Shown one piece after another: positions 38,695 through 50,600 of a stretch of DNA of 64,000 nt. The notes beneath the pieces are model-generated. The model was not told where the DNA came from and did not search any database. It worked only from the letters and a program-made list of their open reading frames with translations. Both the position numbers and the translations under genes were made by a program. Origin of the DNA: Carposina sasakii (Eukaryota > Arthropoda > Insecta > Lepidoptera > Carposinidae); the NCBI GenBank assembly GCA_014607495.2, contig CP053166.1:11240455-11304454 (forward strand), written 5' to 3'. Every line of letters starts with the position of its first letter. The stretch's first letter is position 1.

Positions 38695-38955
38695 CATACA
38701 TACATATAATCACGCCTTTATCCCTTACGGGGTAGGCAGAGCACCAAGGGCCGATAGAACCACATGGTGCCACTTGTGACCAATTTTGAGGGTGTAGTTA
38801 AGATGTACAAGTTCGGTTAGTAGTGACAGGTGGTCAGCCCATCGCCTACAAAACACCAAGTCCCTCTTGTCCCTTTACTGACTTGTACAGTATGCCCGGG
38901 AAGAGAAGCAGCTGTAGTAATATACGTTATTTTTTCACTCCCAGAGCAGCATAGA
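38695..38955 (+). repeat. Dispersed repeat (ATAATCACGCCTTTATCCCT family)
   Basis: Starts CATACATATAATCACGCC and contains ACCACATGGTGCCACTT, CAAGTTCGGTTAGTAGTGAC and AGTATGCCCGGGAAGAG. Other copies: 43345-43600 (same orientation), 29260-29465 and 25445-25565 (reverse, the latter partial). Non-coding. Confidence 0.85.
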
Positions 38956-39104
38956 AGAAATTGTCATATTATCGTGAGTTAAAGTCAAAGTTAGAATATA
39001 TCGCCTGTTTGCAAGAACAGCGTGACATCTCATAAAGTTGTAAGTAGTTCATACAATATCACGTTGTTCTTGTAAAGAGATATTATAACAGATATTTTAC
39101 ACTA

Positions 39105-39305
39105 GCAGCCGCCCACGACTTCGTCCGCGTGAGGGGGCGTTGTACCCGTGCGAAGCCGGGCAGGTTGTTGTATAGACTGTAGCCTTCCTTGGTAAATGGG
39201 CTATCTAACACTGAAAGAATTTTTCAAATCAGACCAGTAGTTCCTGAGATTAGCGCGTTCAAACAAACAAACAAACAAACTCTTCAGCTTTATATATATA
39301 AATAT
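39105..39305 (+). repeat. Dispersed repeat (GCCGCCCACGACTTCGTCCG family)
   Basis: Contains GCCCACGACTTCGTCCGCG, GGGCTATCTAACACTGAAAG and CAGTAGTTCCTGAGATTAGC, ending with CAAA microsatellite and a TATA-rich tail. Copies at 2762-2945 (ALG12 intron 4) and 9448-9590. Confidence 0.82.
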
Positions 39306-40235
39306 ATATAGTATATAGATAACTTCTTGTGGCAGTTTTCAACAAGTAGGTACTATGAGATATAAAAGAAATAATTTGCTTCGACATTACACTCAGTTTC
39401 TAATCTGAATTTAGGGCCTAAGGGAGAACAAATAATATTATTTAATGTATATTCAAACATATATATTTCTTTTATTGCTTAACAAACTATTTGTCACATA
39501 CTTTTGTATTTTTTATTATTGAACCATAAGGTAAATGATTACAGAAATATGATATTATAATATATTTTAAATGTTTAAAAAGTCATTAATAACAATAATT
39601 TGATATTATATGTACCTACAACAATAGGTATATCAACATTTAACAATGAAGTCTCAAAAATTCTCACTTTGTGCCCTGTTTTATACATTATTATAATATA
39701 ATTATGGAAGCAACTAGTTGACATACAATTGACATCTACAATATATAATATGACATTTAAAATATCATAGATTTATAAATCGATTCATACACGAAACTGT
39801 TGTTTTGTTTGACTTTAAACTGGCCAGCATACTAACCTCACAGCCAGAATGTATAGATACATAAGTTTAGAATAAAGCAATATATAAGCGAAAAGGTAAG
39901 TACATACAACAAAGAAAATCACACCAAGAAAGAAATAAAAGAAGAAAGAAAGAGATACACAGAGAAGTAATATGAAAGTTATTTATTAAGTTTTATAGTG
40001 ACGATGATAGGAAAAAGGTAGTACGGCCATGTCGCCTTGTTTCGCTAGACTTGCCCAGTCTACCATGCCCCAGATTCGTTAACCACCTTAATATTAAGTT
40101 TAGAGGTAACAGAATATTAAAATGTGTGATACACTGTATTTACCCTAATAAATAAATAAATATTATACATATATTCATTCATACATAGAAGTACCTAATA
40201 ATATGGAAATCAGATAATTGTGTAAAAGAATTAGC

Positions 40236-40532
40236 CATGGAGAAGGTATAAAAGAAGAGGTGGGACTATGAACTGAGTCGTGTGGCAATCGTGAGGCCAT
40301 GACGTCATGATAGGGGGCGGAGCTTCAGGACCTATGTATAAAACGCAGTAGCTGTAACCACACGCTTATGCAAGTAGTTTAGCTAGTCACTACAAGGTAG
40401 TTTCTATGTAAATGGGCAGGGCTACAGTGTCAAGATGCTCCCCTCGTCCCATACTTCACCCCCGCTCAGTTGCACACTATTTTTGTATGAAAATATACTT
40501 AGCCGCTGCTCCTCTTTTATTTCTTCTCCATG
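40236..40532. mobile_element. Small hAT-like TIR element
   Basis: About 297 bp ending in CATGGAGAAG and its complement CTTCTCCATG, with further imperfect pairing (ATAAAAGAAGAGG against CCTCTTTTATT). GAATTAGC flanks it at 40228-40235 and 40533-40540, an 8-bp target duplication. Non-coding. Lies in the gap between the neuroparsin-like gene and the helicase 3' end. Confidence 0.8.
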
Positions 40533-41662
40533 GAATTAGCTTTATTCTAAACTTTATATTTAACATTTATTAAAGTAGGTGTTATCTGAAGTGTTTATTT
40601 AATTTTTAATGATGATGACCAGCGTACATGCTTTGTTACATTTACATTTTTGGCTAAAAAGTAAGTACCTATGTTTTGCATGCTTCAGTCATTCTACAAA
40701 AACTTTTATAGGGGCCGATTTTTCCAATTGACAGATAGCCTATCTGAACATTCAAAAATCGACCATAGACATCGAGTATCACTATAATAATGTAGTAAAA
40801 TGACACAAGCTAAACCCAGTTTAAAGCAAAAGAGAAACAAGTTAAGTTTATCACGTTACTCTAAATTCCGACAGACTTTTAAAAACCTTATGCGTCACCA
40901 GCACAAAAAATCATAAGTCACCTACAGGTGTCTAACATGCTAAAAACCTTATTATATACTAGCTAATTATAGGTAACAACACTATCACATACGATTCCCG
41001 TATCCAAAACTCTCGATAAACTTATGCAATTAAATATAGGTACATATATGTCGCAGATACCGATAAAAAAATACAAATAATAAATTCGAAAATATGTCAA
41101 TACTCCAAATACGTGGCATGTACAATACATATGTAGTACATACAAAAAACGATAATTCTGGTTTCTCATAGTAATCTTTTAATATCACTATAGGGACTTT
41201 TTTTAATATCACTATTGGTAATATCAAATTTCCAAATAACGATAATCGGAGACATTAGTGCTTTAGATTTACGGAGAAAAATCGCATCATCGACAACATC
41301 TCCAAAGTTTTGTTAGTGTGGAATTATAACAAAATTTAACATAGTAGGTAAGTAACGTAATAAAACTATAATAACTAATAGCTGTAGTACATATAACTAC
41401 TGTCTTAAACTATAAATTATTAATTAAAATTTGTCATACAAAATACAATAATGTCAAACTTACGCTACAAAATATTTTTATCAAAAATATTGTATATCGT
41501 AGAAAAATATATAATGTAGCAAATATGTCAATATTCTAGTATATGTAATGCCATCAAGTCAAAAGATAAATGATTTATAAAATTAGAATTCATTTTCACA
41601 GTTATGCAAATGTAATTATAACTAGCAGCATAGGGGAAAGGCCTAACCCTTCTACATACAAA

Positions 41663-44600
41663 TCACCTACTATTACCGTTACCATCCTTATTATTTTCCT
41701 TCTTAGACTTTAAGGCGTCAGTCATGCCACAGGTTTTGAACCTAGTTTGGGATATCTCGACAAGAAGTCCTACACTGCGAGGTATCTGTTCTGTGGGGCG
41801 ACCGTAATACGAGTTTAACTTACAGCACAGGTCCATATACATCTGCCATTTGGAGTCTTTAGCCAGGCAGGCGCTGTTCCCGATTATTATCAACTTGGCT
41901 TTGGCGCGGGTTAGCGCTACGTTGAATCGCTGAAAGATAAATCTCGGCTTTATTTTTATGTTTTTGATTACTTTGTTAATTAGACCCCAAAGGTATTATA
42001 TCGTGGGTACTAAACAACGGTATATAAATACATAAGTAAATAATTTAATAAGCAACCATGACTAATAAAACAAACATCGATATTCATCATAAATTATCAA
42101 TGTTTGCACCTACCAAGATTCGAACCGAAGGAGCTATGGTGCGGCAGGCAGTGTCACTATCAACTGCACCAATCGGTCGTCAAAATTAACAAAATCCTAA
42201 TCTTTTCGGATTAGCAGCTATGTATTTATGGTTGCATGCTAGTTGCTTGGATCTGGCTTCTCGTTGCGACTGTAGTGTCTTGTGTTCGTGATCATGAGTC
42301 GGCAGATCCGAGGGACAGCGGAGGGTATAGGGCCCGGTGGTGGGCGATCCCTCAATAGATTATTCGGTTCATTTTAGTTCTAACATTCACAAACCCTCCA
42401 CCGACCCTCGGATCTGATAACTCATAACTGCGAAAACAGACACTTGCACTAACTACAATCGCCACGAGAAACCAGACCCGAGCACCTAGCTATATAGGTA
42501 TATGGCGCACCCATAGTGAATGTTTGAACTTCCGAATTGTAACGCCTAATACAATTTCATTTTTGTTCTATTTATTTACTCACCTTGTCATCGACTAAGA
42601 ACCCGAGTCCATATTTAGCATCGTATTCAAGCAGCCTGCAGTTAGCTCTCACGGTTGACACAAGTATGACTCTCTTCTCCTTCCCCTGAAACGCCTCGAC
42701 TGTTCCCACTTGTATGTCTCCGTAGTTCTCCTCAGTTAGCCAGCTTTTCATCTTGTACACCTATCAATCAAAATACATCATACCTACACATAAAGCGTGA
42801 ATGTGACAGCCAGGAAAATATTGCTATGCCGACTTCAGACCATGATTCTGAGGCGAAAGCCACTGAAAATTTTGCAGGAAAATTCCCAAATTTCCCCCCT
42901 TATTTTTCTTTCTTATTCTTTATTGCACATACACAAAAATAAATATAGCGTACAACATAAAAGAAGAGATGCATGTACAATGGCAAGCTTATCTCTACCA
43001 GAGATCTCTTCCAGCAAGCCAAGCTTGCTTTCATTTTTTTTTTCAGGAAAAATAGTGTAGTACGTTTTAGTAGGTCTTAGATAATGACTTAAAAACAAAA
43101 TTTTAACCTATGGATGACTTAAAAAAAGTTCAATCAACTGATCAACCCCGATGGAGAGTCACAAGTGATCCACAAAAAATAGGGTAGCCAGAACTGCAAG
43201 ATCGCGAATGAGATCATTCAGCCTCGTTTGGCATAGCGGATTGTAAAATATCAGTCACACAGTTACTTGACTATTCCCAAAGAGGGTTGGCATCTGAGGT
43301 GAATTCTGAAAGAATGGAACCCAAAATAAATAGGTTAAATAAATATACATACATATAATCACGCCTTTATCCCTTACGGGGTAGGCAGAGTATCAAGGGT
43401 CGATAGAACCACATGGTGCCACTTCTGACCAATTTTGAGGGTATAGTTGATATGTACAAGTTCGGTTAGTAGTGACAGGTGGTCAGCCCATCGCCTACAA
43501 AACACCAAGACCCTCTTGTCCCTCTACTGACTTGTACAGTATGCCCGGGAAGAGAAGCAGCTGTAGTATTATACTTTTTTTTTCACTTCCAAAGCAGCAT
43601 AGAAGTAGGATAAATAAAGGCACAAAAAATAAAGATTTTGCACGTGTAATTTTTGGGGAGCGTAAAATTCCCACTGGAGGGCAATCGCGCAAAATGACAA
43701 CGTTAACAGAACGTTTTAGGTTTTGTTTTGGTTCCATTTGACAACGTTGGAAACGTCTGAAACGTTGTCAAATGGAACCAAAACAATCGCGCAAATGTTG
43801 AAAGTATTTACCAAAGCTAAACCAAAAACGTTACAATATGAACATTTCGTATCGCGCTAAATTTTGGCAACGTCAAAACCATACAAAACAGTCAAAGGTG
43901 AGACGTTGGAACTAAAAACAAAACCCAAAACGTTTCGTTAATAAATAAAAAAAAAAGAAAAAAAAAAAGCCTTTATTATTCCATTGGCATGTGTACAGTG
44001 GATCTTAGTAGATAATTGTTGTGTTCATTTAGTCTGATGCCACCTGAACCCCTCTTCGGGTGAAGGCTCCTCCTCCTCCAGAGATTGCCACTTGTACCGG
44101 TTTTTTGCCATGTTTGGCCAATTTCTTGTTCCGATAGTGTCTATTTCATCCTTCCACCTAGCTTTTGGTCGACCTCTGCTTCTATGCCCATGAGGGCCAC
44201 TCCACATAGTCACAGTCTTCGTCCACCTATTATCAGTGTAGCGTGCCACGTGACCTGCCCACCTCCATTTCAGAAAAAAACGTTTCGTTAGCGTTGTCAT
44301 TTTGACCTCGTGGAGATTGCCCTCCTGGAGCGGGAATTCTAACGTTCACACGGACCATGTCGTGGGCGGCCCCAATTATAATAACACCCAAGAAGGTTGG
44401 GTAGAAGTGTGAAGTGTATAACACCCACTTTTCAACAGTTAGCCTATTAAGTCCCACGTGGTAAGGGGTCAGCCTACTGCCGCTTTTCGGGCACAAATAC
44501 AACAATCTAGCGACCGGTAACAAGTCTAATAGGAAACGTTTCCGTACCACTGTAAGCAGGTATTGTAAGCGATGCTTTTTGACATTTTAACATTAAATTG

Positions 44601-47600
44601 TACCTACCTGTCGAATATACGGAGCTATAACACCGATGTCCTTCAAATCTACCTTATGCTGCACAACCAGGGCTTTTATGTATCTCTTCAACATTTCCAA
44701 CTCCTTCTCGTTAAAGTAACTGTGGGTAGACAAACATTTATTATACTTATCTACATTATATTACATGTATGATAAGTCGTTGAAACTTTCAATCACACTC
44801 AATGTACACACCAACTTTCCGGGCACAAATATAACAATCTAGCTTCTTCTTCTTCAGCCTATTGGAGTCCACTGCTGGACGTAGGCCACCCCCAGGGCAC
44901 GCCACAAGGCTACTGTCACAGGAGAGTTTTGCCCATAGTCACCACGCTGGGCAGGCGGGTTGGTGACCGCAGTGTGATTTTCGGACTATGTTGTCAGCAC
45001 GGGAGGCGCTGCTGCCCACCTCCAGGAAACCCTTAATCGCCTCGTACAATACCCACGGGCAGGCATGGGGTGGTACAAACTCTACTCTGCCGGCACTACG
45101 CGGCTAGCAACAATCTAGCTACTAGTAACAAATCCAATGGGAAATGTTTCCACGTCATTTCAAATACAGTAGGACCCCGATTATCCGGACCTCGGTTATC
45201 CGAATTCGCGATTATCCGGACTGCCAATCGCGACGAGTTTATTCTAACATTAACATGTCAGAACTTGCATAACGCCACGCCACTCGTGCCGTCCGCGCCC
45301 GTCGCCCCACACGCACCTCCCGCGGGGTGCGGGCGGCGGGACGGCTACGCCGCTACACGCGTTTCTTATTGTTTTAGTTAGACGGCAATTGTTACTTCGC
45401 TCTAACGTGCGTGTCACGTCAACAAATTTTAGAATGTCAAAGCGTAAAAGAGTGGTGTTATCACTTAAAGATAAAATAAATATTATTGATTCATTAAAAA
45501 AAGGAGAAACCTACTGATTCAGTTTTGTCGTACACCTGCAAATTGGATAGTGATGACGGGAGTAAACATCGGAAAATGATGAAGAAACCGAAACATGAAC
45601 TTTTAGAAGACGCTTTATATTGTTGGTTTTTACAAAAACGATCAACTGGGCAACCGATATCTGGTCCTTTGCTTTGTGAAAAAGCAATAGAGTTAAATAA
45701 TAAACTAGGTGGCGATGAATCGTTTCTAGCAAGTCACGGATGGTTGCACCGATTTAAATCTCGTCATGGAATTCGGGAATTAGAAATACAAGGTGAAAAA
45801 ATGTCGGCTAATGTAGATGCAGCAAACTCTTTTAAAGATGATTTCAAGAAGAAATTAAATGAAAATAACTATGACTTAGATTTTGTTTATAATGCTGATG
45901 AAACCGGATTAAACTGGAAGTCATTACCGTCAAAATCTTTAGCTTCTAGGCGAGAGAATTCAGCTCCAGGATATAAGACTAGCAAAGAGCGAGTAACAAT
46001 ATTAGTTTGCGCTAACGCTACCGGGACCCATAAAATACCTTTGCTCCTCATCGGAAAATCAAAAAACCCCAGATGTTTTAAAAATATCAGGGTGCCTTTA
46101 ATTTATAAAAATCAGAAAAGCGCATGGATGAACTCTGAAATATTCACTGACTGGTATGACAACACTTTTATCCCTGAAGTAAAAAGAAGACAAAACGAAA
46201 TTGGCAAACAAGGAAATGTTTTACTTTTACTGGATAATGCGCCAACCCATCCTTCGGCTGAACTGCTAGAGAGAGAAAATGGAAAGTTTAAAGTAAAATT
46301 TTTGCCTCCTAATGTGACATCCTTACTACAACCAATGGATCAAAGTGTTATTGAAACCTTAAAACGACTTTATAGAAAACAACTTTTACGTAGGTTGTTA
46401 TCTATTGATGAAGATAATGTAGAGGTCGTTTTATCATTTTTTAAGAAAATGAATTTAAAGGAGTGTTGTTACATGGTTGTAGATGCATGGGATTTGATTG
46501 AAAGGAAGACTTTAAGCAAGGCTTGGAACAAAGTACTTAATCAGGAGAATGAAAATTCAATATCCAATACGGATGATTCTATAATGGAGCATATAAATAA
46601 GCTAATGTTAAATATACAAATATGCCAGGATTGTGATGGTAACGATGTAAAAGAGTGGGTCACTAGTGACAGTAATGATCAAGGTTTTCAGATTATGTCA
46701 GATGACGAAATCGTAGAAAACATATTGCAGACGCAGATAAGTGAACAGCAGGAATCGAAAGAAGATGAACCTGAAGAAAATCTAGATGTGGAGAATGATG
46801 CAGAACCATCTCATGATGAAGCACTTCATGCCTTGGAAACAGCTCTCAAGTGGTTTGAAAAACAAACAGAGAGTGATACTGTGAGTTTACTACAGCTGAA
46901 ACGAATTCGTGATATAGCAGCAATGAAGAGAAGAAGTGGCTTACGTCAAACGACAATTACCAAATATTTTAAACCAAATTAAACTACATAATTATTTTAT
47001 TTCATGATTACCTAATGCAAATTACCAAATACATACATAATTATTGTAAGCAAATTATACGTACATTATGTACAATTTCTTAATAAACGTTGATTTTCGC
47101 TCATATGTATTTGTTGTTTTAAATAAACACCTAACATTACATATGTATGGTACAGACTACATATGTACATATGCAAAAAGCCCGTTTTTCTTCATATATT
47201 GGATTATCCGGACTTTCAATTATCCGGATGCCTACCGACAACAATTAGTCCGGATAATCGAGGTCCTACTGTAGGTATTTCACTGTGCTTTCTTTACAAG
47301 TGACTGAGGTATACATTCAGTGATGCTACTTTATGCAATTACAACTGGAAACTGTACCTAATGTCGCATTCAATAAACATTTCATTCGGTCATACATTCA
47401 TTCATTCCTATAATTCTCTTACCTAGGAGAGTTTCCCATCCTCTGTTCGCGGGAGTGTACCGAATGGAAGACCACCGCTTGCTGTCCCCCTTCCAGACCG
47501 AGTATATTAGTTTCGCTCAGCTTATCCGGCTTCGCCATTGGCTGGCGAAGATAAAAACATATAAGAGCCCCGGGACTAGTAAAGAAAGAGTAAAATGTAA

Positions 47601-50600
47601 ATCTAATACATATATGAAATTCTCGTGTCGCGGTGTTTGTTACCAAATTCCTCCGAAACGGCTGGACCGATTTTTATGTAATTTTATATGAAAGTATATT
47701 CGGTGTAGTTAACTATTATTTTATACCCCTTCCACGCAATAAGCGTCATTCACGCGAGCAGAGCCGCGGGGAAACAGCTAGTACTCTAATAATATGACAA
47801 AATTGTTTATGTAAAAATAAAATATTCAAAGAATGATCAGGAACTAAGTTCAACATAATCTTTTCATTACAATGATTCCAGTAAATTGTAAAGCTCAAAT
47901 ATGTAATGTAATATTTTTACAAGTTTTTCTAAGCCCATCGCAATGTTTCGATAACTTTGCAAACTTTGCTGTCGCTCGTCAGATTGTTACATTGTCTGAT
48001 TCAGTGGGTAACAAAAGTACTTGTATACTGTACCACCAAATTCTTTTCATAAAACAGCTCGTTGGGTAATTCCAATATGGCGGGCGCGGACCGGAAATTT
48101 TTGACGAGCATCGTGATGTAGTTCGGATCGTCACTGTACATGTTTGCGTAGTCTCTCTTCAAACGCTCCAAAAGAGACATGCCTGCAAAAGATAATAATG
48201 AACCTATATAGAACAGATTTTCCAGATATATTGCTACAATGGGCATCCGCCAAACATCGCAAACAATCGTACAACATTACAAAAATAATATCCAAACAGT
48301 AATAATAACAGACTCCTAATTTTAACTGAAACTGCAGATGTTCTAAGATCAAATGTTTATAGAATAAAACCTTATTATTACAAACATTTATGATTAGGCG
48401 AATATGTAGGTATCTACCATGAACGTATAAAGAACAACGGACGTAATGCTGTCAATGCACAGATTGAAGCACCGTAATGGCGGCGCGTTGCGCATGTGTG
48501 CGTATTCTCTAGTAGGCGCCGAACTCACTATGGTTTGTATGTGTGGGTGGATAAATACACATCCCTACTCCATGGAATATCGTTACCGAGCTTACTATGA
48601 ATGCTTCACTCTGTGTATTGACAACACTCTGTCCGTTAATCTTATACGTTCATGGTATCTACTGGGTTGGCTAGACATTGCTGATCTTTCATTGCATGAT
48701 CTTAGGCTAATAGGGATGAACGGAAGAAGAGAATTTGCGCCGACCCCAAATGAATGCGAACAGATGGAGATGAATGGAGCAAGATGATAGTCAGAATCGA
48801 GCACAATAGACAGTTATTTTATTTGTATTTATATCGAAGGATCATAAAGTAAAATAAACATTTGCGAAAGAAAAACTTCGCTAGCGTGATAACTAAAAAA
48901 CAATTTCAAAACCACAATTTTAGACTTGCCAAAAAACGCTCCATACAAACGGTTACCACATTGTGACGTCATGTTTTCAGCAACTTGTATGCGCCTAAAA
49001 GAACTTTTGTTCGACACCTATGTATATTAAATGTTGCATTTATAAATATGGCAACAAATCAAAAGTTGCTGCAAATGATGCAGGTGGTCATGTCATGTTG
49101 AAAAATGGATTTGCCCTCTTAACTTTGAAGGCTTATTACTACCTCATTTGGATCAAATTGTAATTTTATAGATAGGTATGAATTTGATGATGTATTCTGA
49201 TAAGCATAAAATGTCATTACAATTCAACCTCAACCGACATCCCAATTCATAAAGCTCATCCCAGCCGAGGTGTGTGGCGGAGCGGCTGATGCACGCGGGC
49301 CCCAGCCGCTGCGGATCGCCCGCTAGCACCAGCCCCGATTTTACGACCGATTGATGAAGTAGGTAGTGACCCTGCCTGCGACGCCATAGATCCTGGGTTC
49401 GAATTCCGGTAGGTGCAAACACTGATATGATGAATATCGATGTTTGTTTCCGAGTCATGGATGTTTCTATACTTATCTAAAATATTTATATACCGTTACT
49501 TAGTACCCACGACACAAGACCTAAGGCATCTTAGTGTGGGACTAGGTTAATGTGTTGTGAAGTGTGGAAATATTTATGATGGTCAGAATCGAGCATTGTA
49601 AGACTCACCCAAGCCGTGGTGTGCGGCGGAGCGGCTGATGCACACGGGCCCCAGTTGCCGCGGGTCGCCGGCCAGCACGAGCCGCGCTGTCGGCGCCAGC
49701 AGCGCCAGCGGCACCAGCGCCGCCGGCTCCAGCGCCTGCGCCGCCTCGTCGATGAATAGGTGCGACATGGACAGCTTGTGCATCGCTTGGCTGCTGGCGC
49801 TGTGTGACGATAATGGTGTTTGCACATTCGTACAATAGCCTACGCAGACAACGTATTTTTCGTATTTACCGCGGACTCGTTTGCGTTACTCGATATAGTT
49901 GTAAGCGATCCATTTTAGCGGACCAAAAAGTTCGCGTATTAAAATTCCTCATCTGCGCAAGCTGTGATTGTGCGCAAAATGTGCTGTGATACGTTGCTAT
50001 GAAAAATCGTCCCCAGATTACGTAACTCGCAGTAGCGAAAATTGCTAGAGTCGCTCACCTCGCCCCGCACACACATATACTCAATTTTCGCTATCGCATT
50101 GCTTCGGCTCTGCTACTGCAAATTACAGAAAGAAAAGCGCTGCGGGTGTAGCTGTGGTGTACTATTCATGTACATGCTTTGTCAAGCTATGCTAGATCCG
50201 GCAAGTAAAGTTTCCCATTTCGATAAAACAGAAGTGAAATACATAAATAGTATTCATGGTAATAAAAAAAACTAAAATAAAACCCTGTGCTGATGCGGGA
50301 CTTCATTAGAATACATCTCCTTTCGTGCATGACGTATATGAAGAAGGGGCGTTCTTTTAGGGAATGGGCTAGCAACTTGTTAGTGATCATTGACACTGAC
50401 CGACTTCAAAAAAGAGAGGTTATCAATTAGTCTGTCCATTTTTTTATAGTTGGTCATTGTTGGTCCCATATTCATCAGGATCTTATAATGGGATCTTGGA
50501 GAAATCGAGGGCAATCCTCAAATATTTAGGCACATGTAGTCTGTTTTATACTTTTACTGTTTTAATCACCTACATATAAAACATAACATCTGATGATGTG

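Larger units (their letters stand above)
36667..41662. other. Intergenic between neuroparsin-like gene and helicase 3' end
   Basis: The 3' UTR of the neuroparsin-like gene probably ends near 37020 or 37340. After that come the dispersed repeats, MITEs and TIR elements listed separately. About 39310-40220 and 40540-41660 are AT-rich with no domain or gene signal that I can see; the last part probably includes the helicase 3' UTR. Confidence 0.55.

Noticed and set aside
44233..44550. 105-codon minus-strand open frame
   Set aside because: Spans the right end of the TIR element and a dispersed repeat; not a gene.
48446..48787. 113-codon plus-strand open frame
   Set aside because: In a helicase intron, no domain, and the 3' end is repeat-like sequence (CCGACCCCAAATG).
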